Origin: Paracentrotus lividus
Taxonomy: Eukaryota > Echinodermata > Echinoidea > Camarodonta > Echinidae
Length of the DNA: 64,000 nucleotides
Assembly (NCBI GenBank): GCA_940671915.1
Contig: CALNVZ010003435.1
Span: 11,758,947-11,822,946 of the forward strand
Reading direction: 5' to 3'
The position numbers and the translations under genes are program-made. Shown piece by piece: positions 58,519 through 64,000 of this stretch. Under the pieces are notes generated by a model. It did no database searches, was not told where the DNA came from, and saw only the letters and a list, made by a program, of their open reading frames with translations. The number at the start of each line of letters is the position of its first letter. Positions within the stretch are counted from its first letter, which is position 1.

Positions 58519-58933
58519 CAGGGTGTACCAAGATCTTGGGGGGGGGGGCACCACCTCCCCCACCCCAGGTCGCGAAATCCTTCATCCGCATTGCATGACT
58601 TGATGACTTTATAATATAGTGTAATATATTAAAATATATTTTAAAATCATCATTAATATGATAATAATATAATCTATGAGAAAATATGTATGAGTTTTAA
58701 GAGAAAAATCAGTCGGAGTGTTTCATTCGAGGTGATGACATCAAAATAGATTAGCAGGGGACGCTGCCCTTTGAACAACAGAAGCAAATTATTTTAATTT
58801 TTAGGCAACCGCTTGTTATAAGTTCACCTGCCATCTCATTTGTTTATTTTTTATTTACTTTTTTTTTGGGGGGAGGGGGTTGCGCCCCTTCCCTGTCTTG
58901 CCTCCCTTTTGATAAATCTTGGATCCGCCCTTG
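58519..58933. mobile_element. Short hAT-like repeat
   Basis: CAGGGTGTACCAAGATCTTG at the left and AAATCTTGGATCCGCCCTTG at the right are imperfect inverted ends, with G runs inside both. No target duplication was recognised. It is non-coding. Confidence 0.5.
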
Positions 58934-60052
58934 AATGTAGCATTAACTTTCACATTACCTTATCATCCCTCAAAACATAGATCAGGAGGGCAGGCCATGT
59001 CAGGCGATAAAAATGAAATGGCCTAGATGACATAGATCGCTTTCTTTATGGCTTCATGCCAAGTATGTACAGTTCCTCCTAAAGCCACTTGCTTGTACCT
59101 TTGGACAAATTACAACATGTTCACCTAGTTACATCAAGGAGACTCCTTGGTTTCATTCGTTTCTATTTTAAGATCTCAAATGCCATGACAACTGAAGGGA
59201 GCATAAAAGGGTAAGCATTATTATTAATGAAACAAGTTACATATCTTATGAGCATTGTGATTTGTAATCATATCCATTTTGCGAAATAATACTGCTAAAC
59301 CCCGCCCCCCCCAAAAAAAAAAAGAATGGTAGAATGCATTTTAATTATCAATGTTTTATTCCAAGACACCTTGTTGAATCTGCAATAAAAAATTATGATA
59401 CGTATTCAAATTATTAGGAGTAGATCTAGCACATTTTTGGAAATAAACTAAAACAGATGTAGCTCCTTCGGGAAATGAAGTCATTTTTGTGGAAATTTCA
59501 TCTTTTATTTTATTGGTGTTATCTTATACTTATCTTATAATATTCTCTTTTTTCTAATTTTTGGATACACTTTTGAGGAAAGATCATAACACCCAAATAA
59601 CTCGCATAAATTCCAGAGCAGAACCATGAAAACAGTGTAAAGAGAACAAAACCAAATTTGTCCGATTGGACACTAATCACTAGCTGCCCTCCTTTTATAA
59701 CTTCAAATGCTACAGTTATGGCCTCAGATGCAACATGAAAAATGCATTTTTATCAAATTCACGCCCCTGTTTCTGTAAGTCTATTCACACTCTTCTATAA
59801 TGTATCTCTTTTGCAGAATTTGAAAAATTGTGATGTATTGTATTGTTTGTGTATTTCAGCTGAAAATCTAGCTCATGGCTCGATTTTTGTGTTATACCCC
59901 GGCCTTCACAATTTTCGTTTGATTTTTGAATAAGTCCCTAAAACAGTCTTTTCGTTCATCGTCAGGTTTTTTTTTTTTAATAGAACCACCCCCCCCTCTC
60001 CTCTCCTTTCATAACCGTAAATGAACGCACTATTTACTCGTCTTAGTCCTAA
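58934..60052. other. No gene recognised
   Basis: AT-rich sequence with C and A runs near 59302-59322. Only short random frames. Confidence 0.5.
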
Positions 60053-60164
60053 TGGTGGTATCTCACCTGCCATAAGACTGGTTTGAGACGGTTTTGAGAC
60101 TAGTCGCGGAGTCTCAGAGACGTTTCCGAGTCTCGGAGACGACTCATCGGGTGAGACATCACCT
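60053..60164. mobile_element. Short relative of the TGGTGGTATCTCAC MITE
   Basis: TGGTGGTATCTCAC at the left and GTGAGACATCACC at the right. The core has CGGAGTCTC, GAGACGTTTCCGAG and TTTTGAGAC words shared with 47124-47330. Confidence 0.65.
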
Positions 60165-60764
60165 TTAAAGGGTCATTCAGCCGTTTGGTGTAAGTAGGAC
60201 ATTGTTTAGAAGTCAATTGGCATCCTTGGTCAAGATGCCATTTCATCCACGTAATATACTCGATCAGCTTAATTGCGAGATTCTAGATATAACCGTTGAC
60301 ATAATCGGTTACAAATAGGTTAGGCCCTGTATACAAGAAAGAGTTCAGCTGATTTTACATTGTTGTTCTAATTTGCAATATTTAACCCGATCAGTTAGGA
60401 ATCACATTCTGAACAATCATCCATTGGTCATTTTGGCGGAACTAGTGTATTGTTCAAAGCTTAAGAAGACTTAAGAAGTTAATTGGGATCATTCAAGTGG
60501 ATCAGTGAATGCAATTAAGGATAAAGATACCGAACTCATCATGCTATGTTTCCTTCATTACAAACTACTTTGCAATCTAAATTTTGGAGTTGCAAGCGGA
60601 ATATGGAACATTTATTTGATCTGTAGCATTTTTTTAATTTTGAAATATATCGTTCCTATCTTTCTTGGTGGTATACTAAACGCATCCTAGGCTAAAATCA
60701 TATTATTCTTTGATGAGAAACGGAAATCTTACTCAAGAGCTAAACTAGATTTGATCGGATCGAG

Positions 60765-61255
60765 CCTTAAAGTCCCAGACCGGACCGAGACATGAAACCC
60801 AAAATTACATATAAAACGAAAACTAATATTTCTTCATAATACAACAATTCCAATTTAAGCATTTTTATCTTCCATTTAGAAAGTATTTCATTAAAAAGGT
60901 GATCGAACCTCAACCAGGCCATCCCTCCCAAGTACTCGTAAAAGTACCCCTATTATATTGGCGCGGCTGATGACGTCAAAGAAGTTTAAGAGAATGCTGC
61001 TGCCAGGCATGATTGGGTTTCGCCTTTAGAAAACACGTTTGTATTGCTATGTCAGAACAATAGACCTCATGTGAGCTAGAATTCTATTGTTCTGACATAG
61101 CAATACAAACGTGTTTTCTAAAGGCGAAACCCAATCATGCCTGGCAGTAGCATTCCCTTAAACTTCTTTGACGTCATCAACCGCGCCATTAAAATAAGGG
61201 TAACTTTTCGAATATTTGGGAGGGATGGCCTGGTTGAGGTTCGATCATCTTTTTA
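60765..61255. mobile_element. Foldback element, copy B, with a perfect inner hairpin
   Basis: The left end is TTAAAGTCCCAGACCGGACC. Shared arm words with the copy at 32315 are CAACCAGGCCATCCCTCCCA and TGATGACGTCAAAGAAG. The inner arms 61001-61063 and about 61084-61146 are identical over about 63 bases (TGCCAGGCATGATTGGGTTT ... GTCAGAACAATAG). The right outer end is truncated. It lies about 2.8 kb upstream of gene B. Confidence 0.85.
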
Positions 61256-62266
61256 TGAATACTGTTATGAATACTGTTATGAAAATTAAATTTATTTCGG
61301 GGGTATTTATGTTATACGCCTACTTAGCTTCCAATCGATGTAAGGTTGTATTTACTCCGTCAACGGTCTTTAATGCTTACTTTACAAATCGATTTGTTGA
61401 GTTGGAAAAATACCCCCTAATCATGCAGGTTTTTTTTCCTGGCCATACTCGTTCTGCTTCAGTGCTAGGCAGACACTGCTTGTTCGTACATTATTGTTCT
61501 CACCTTCTGAGCCGATCATCTTAATATAGCACTTGCATTCTGATCAATTGACCAGCTTTGTTTCAAAAGCTTTTGACTTTACTGCAGTAGCGGACGCAGA
61601 CCGGAGTCACACAATGAACTTACTGGGCCCATGCGTAAACATAATAGAGCCGCTTTTGTCCCCAGACAATTGGGCCCCCGAAATGCATTCAATTCGATTT
61701 TCTTGGATTCGCGCCTCTACTGTTCAAGTTCATTGAAAAGATTCAAGTTGGTCCTTGATAAATTTTCCTGACCGAATAAAGAAACCAACCTGATCATGGA
61801 TAAATACTCGTCTCGTTCTGCTCCAATGCTAGGCAGATTTGATTTATCTGAGGCCTATAATCACGAGGAAATCAGCATCATTTCAATTTTGGGGGGAAGG
61901 ATTGGAACAGCAGTATCAACATCAATTTGTTCACAATGTTTTTATAACAGGAGACTTCTTTCAGAGAAGCACTTTCGTCTTACTATAGCTTTGGAAACGG
62001 TCCTTTAATTGCATCCAATGATCTGTACGGAATCGAGTTACATCTGTTGTTTTATACCAAACCAAAATTAATTGAATTAATTGGTAAGTGCCTTTTACAA
62101 TATTCTCCTATTACCTCCTCGTAAGACCTCATGAGCGCTTTGCATGACCTATACGAGGCTACGATATTTTTAAATGAAATTTCATATCCAGAATTGCTTT
62201 TAGAGAGGGCGAGTCCTATTAAGGGGTATACAACCACTCATAATACGATGTTAATACTTCGGGATC
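61256..62266. other. No gene recognised
   Basis: A three-fold GAATACTGTTAT/GAAAATT short repeat at 61257-61290. The remaining frames are short and without recognisable motifs. Confidence 0.5.
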
Positions 62267-63569
62267 CAGTGGCGGATCTACGGGGGGGGTTTGGGGGTTC
62301 AAACCCCCCCCCCCCTTCGGGATGCCAAAAAAAAAAAAAAAAAAAAAGAAAAGAGGAGAAAGGGAGAAAGAAGGAAAGAGGAGACAGAAGCAAGAGGGAG
62401 AGAAAGGAAGAAAAGAAAGAAAGAGAAGGCAGTGGTGGATCTACGGGGGGGTTCACCCCCCCCCTTTGGCGGGCTGCTAGTAAAAAAAATTATGTGCATG
62501 AGAAAATTGCCATCATAATGTCCAGACTCACATATATCATGTCCCTAAAGAAGCATCCTGTTCTCAGCACAGCATTGGACAATATCATAATATGGTACAC
62601 CCCCCCTCCAGTGCTATCCTAATCATGTTCCTCATCTAGTCTAGTTGGATGCAGCAAATCTAACTCATAGACGTTCACAGGGATTACCGAGTAGGTGCCG
62701 AGTAATCAATACCCCCCCCTCAAAAAAAAAAAAAAAAAAAAATCCGGGGACCATTTTTTTTTTTTTTTTTTTAATCTTATCTTTTTTTTAACTTGTAATT
62801 TTATTTTAATTTATTTATTGTATATTTTTATCATTATCCATCATCATTATTATTATATTTCTTTTTTTTGGGGGGAGGAGGGAGGGTGGGGAACAAATAA
62901 GAAAGTACTAGAGATGCGGCTGTTTATTAATTCCATATATCTTTAAAACCCAATATTTTCGGCTCGCGCTTCGCGCTCGCGGATACTAAATATAATGCAC
63001 AAATAACTCAAATTTTGAGCCTCAAAATTGTTTCGGCTCGCGCTCTGCGCCTCGCAGATACTTAATAGGGTCTACAATACACAATTATCTAAAAAAAAAT
63101 TAATTATACTAGAAAGTGCCCCTTTATTTATTCCATATATCTTTTAAACCCAATATTTTCGGCTCGCGCTTCGCGCTCGCTGATACTAAAATCATAAGCA
63201 CAAATAATTTCAATTTTGAGTCAAAATTTTCAGCTCGCGCTTCGCGCTCGCAGATACTTAATAGGGTCTACAATTACACAATTATCTTTTGAAAAAATTA
63301 TAATACTAAAAAAGTGCCCTTTATTTATTCCATATATCTTTTATAACCCAAAATTTTCGGCTCGCGCTTCGCGCTCGCTGTCTATCATAATGCACAAAAC
63401 AACTTCCAACTCTTAAAATGTTTAATAATTCCTCGTTTTAGGTCAGTATAGGCCTATAAATCGGGGATTGTCTAAAACTCGCGCTCCGCGCTCGTTGCTC
63501 GCTCCGCCTCGCAAGATTTTTTTTTTCATCCCCTCAACCCCCCTTGGAAAAATCCTTAGATCCGCCCTG
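62267..63569. mobile_element. hAT-like composite repeat
   Basis: CAGTGGCGGATCTACGG at the left and CCTTAGATCCGCCCTG at the right are inverted. A second left-end-like sequence (CAGTGGTGGATCTACGG) occurs at about 62430. G and C runs, a purine tract and a tandem array (62930-63390) fill the interior. No target duplication beyond a possible GATC. It has no transposase. Confidence 0.6.
62930..63390. repeat. ~200-bp tandem units each with two CpG-rich motifs
   Basis: GCTCGCGCTTCGCGCTCGC-type motifs lie at about 62960, 63034, 63160, 63231 and 63357, with spacing 74/126/71/126. The rest of each unit is AT-rich (CCATATATCTTT, CAAATAA, TACTTAATAGGGTCTACAAT). Confidence 0.85.
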
Positions 63570-64000
63570 ATCAAAGCCTCCCCCCCCCCACCCATTACAC
63601 CTCCCTCTCTCCCTTCCCTCGACTGCGCCTATATATAGCTACGATGTTTAGTGCCGAGAACATTGGAAAGTTCACCCTGGAAATTTATTGGTTTTTAAAA
63701 ATGCAGAAAAAAAAAATATTAGTGAAAGTTTGAAGAAAATCGACCAAAAAATAGCGAAGTTATGAATATTTTAAGTTTGGGTTTTGTGACGTCACGTGCG
63801 AGCAGCTCTCCCATATGTTGTGTATGTAAACTCCATAAATTTATCTTTTTTTCATTGTTCTTGATAAACGAAAGGGTAAATTTGATAGAGGTATGTATAT
63901 GAACATTATGTTTGTTGATAAATCGACCGCACAAGTGACATAATAAATTTTCCTCTTAAAAAAAATGACACTTTAGGGAATTTACACTACATAACACATA
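63570..64000. other. Edge of the window, probable dispersed repeat, no gene
   Basis: C-rich start, then GAAGAAAATCGACCAAAAAA and GTGACGTCACGTGCGAGCAG. It resembles a dispersed repeat but its ends cannot be defined here. Confidence 0.3.

Noticed and set aside
62131-62622. 163-codon ORF
   Set aside because: Spans a hAT-like repeat with A and GAAAG runs; low complexity and no conserved motif.

Overview
The window looks like nuclear DNA of a marine invertebrate deuterostome, most probably an echinoid (sea urchin). This is an inference from three things: intron-containing genes with GT/AG junctions, an intronless leucine-rich-repeat receptor of the kind that is expanded in echinoderms and amphioxus, and a dense load of nested DNA transposons, foldback elements and non-LTR retrotransposons. 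No bacterial features are present. There is one 25-base assembly gap at 24912-24936.

Left part (1-20 kb). A tandem satellite (1-1690) is followed by a TATA-less promoter and an 11-exon, 508-codon heteromeric amino-acid transporter light chain (SLC7 type, + strand, 2104-19434). Its 8.4-kb last intron houses a complete single-exon LRR/Ig membrane receptor on the opposite strand (12912-16160). A SINE cluster landed three bases after that receptor's stop codon. The transporter locus shows repeated small-scale exon-edge duplication: a triplicated splice-acceptor region, a duplicated end of exon 9, and three decayed pieces of exon 10.

Middle and right part (20-58 kb). Two paralogous five-exon SLC46-like MFS transporters lie in the same orientation (- strand): gene A 26573-32041 (488 aa) and gene B 49743-57974 (492 aa). 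All splice phases and the lengths of exons 1-4 are identical. The roughly 18 kb between them is filled with mobile elements: a 3.66-kb element with inverted subterminal arrays; a decayed APE/RT/RNase H non-LTR retrotransposon split by a 1.44-kb hAT element and by a foldback complex; and several MITEs. Intron 4 of gene B carries a 3.16-kb Tc1/mariner element with an apparently intact 365-aa DD41D transposase, which itself has a MITE in its leader.

Right end (58-64 kb). No genes are recognised; only hAT-like and foldback repeats are seen. A CpG-rich motif (core GCTCGCGCTTCGCGCTCGC) recurs at least a dozen times across the window inside otherwise AT-rich elements.

The three transporter genes and the receptor are separate membrane proteins; nothing in the sequence indicates that they act in one pathway. 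The most striking content is the transposon architecture and the nested-gene arrangement rather than a single new system. Exon models were built by hand from reading frame, splice consensus and family knowledge, without alignment tools; they are supported by total lengths that divide by three without internal stops.
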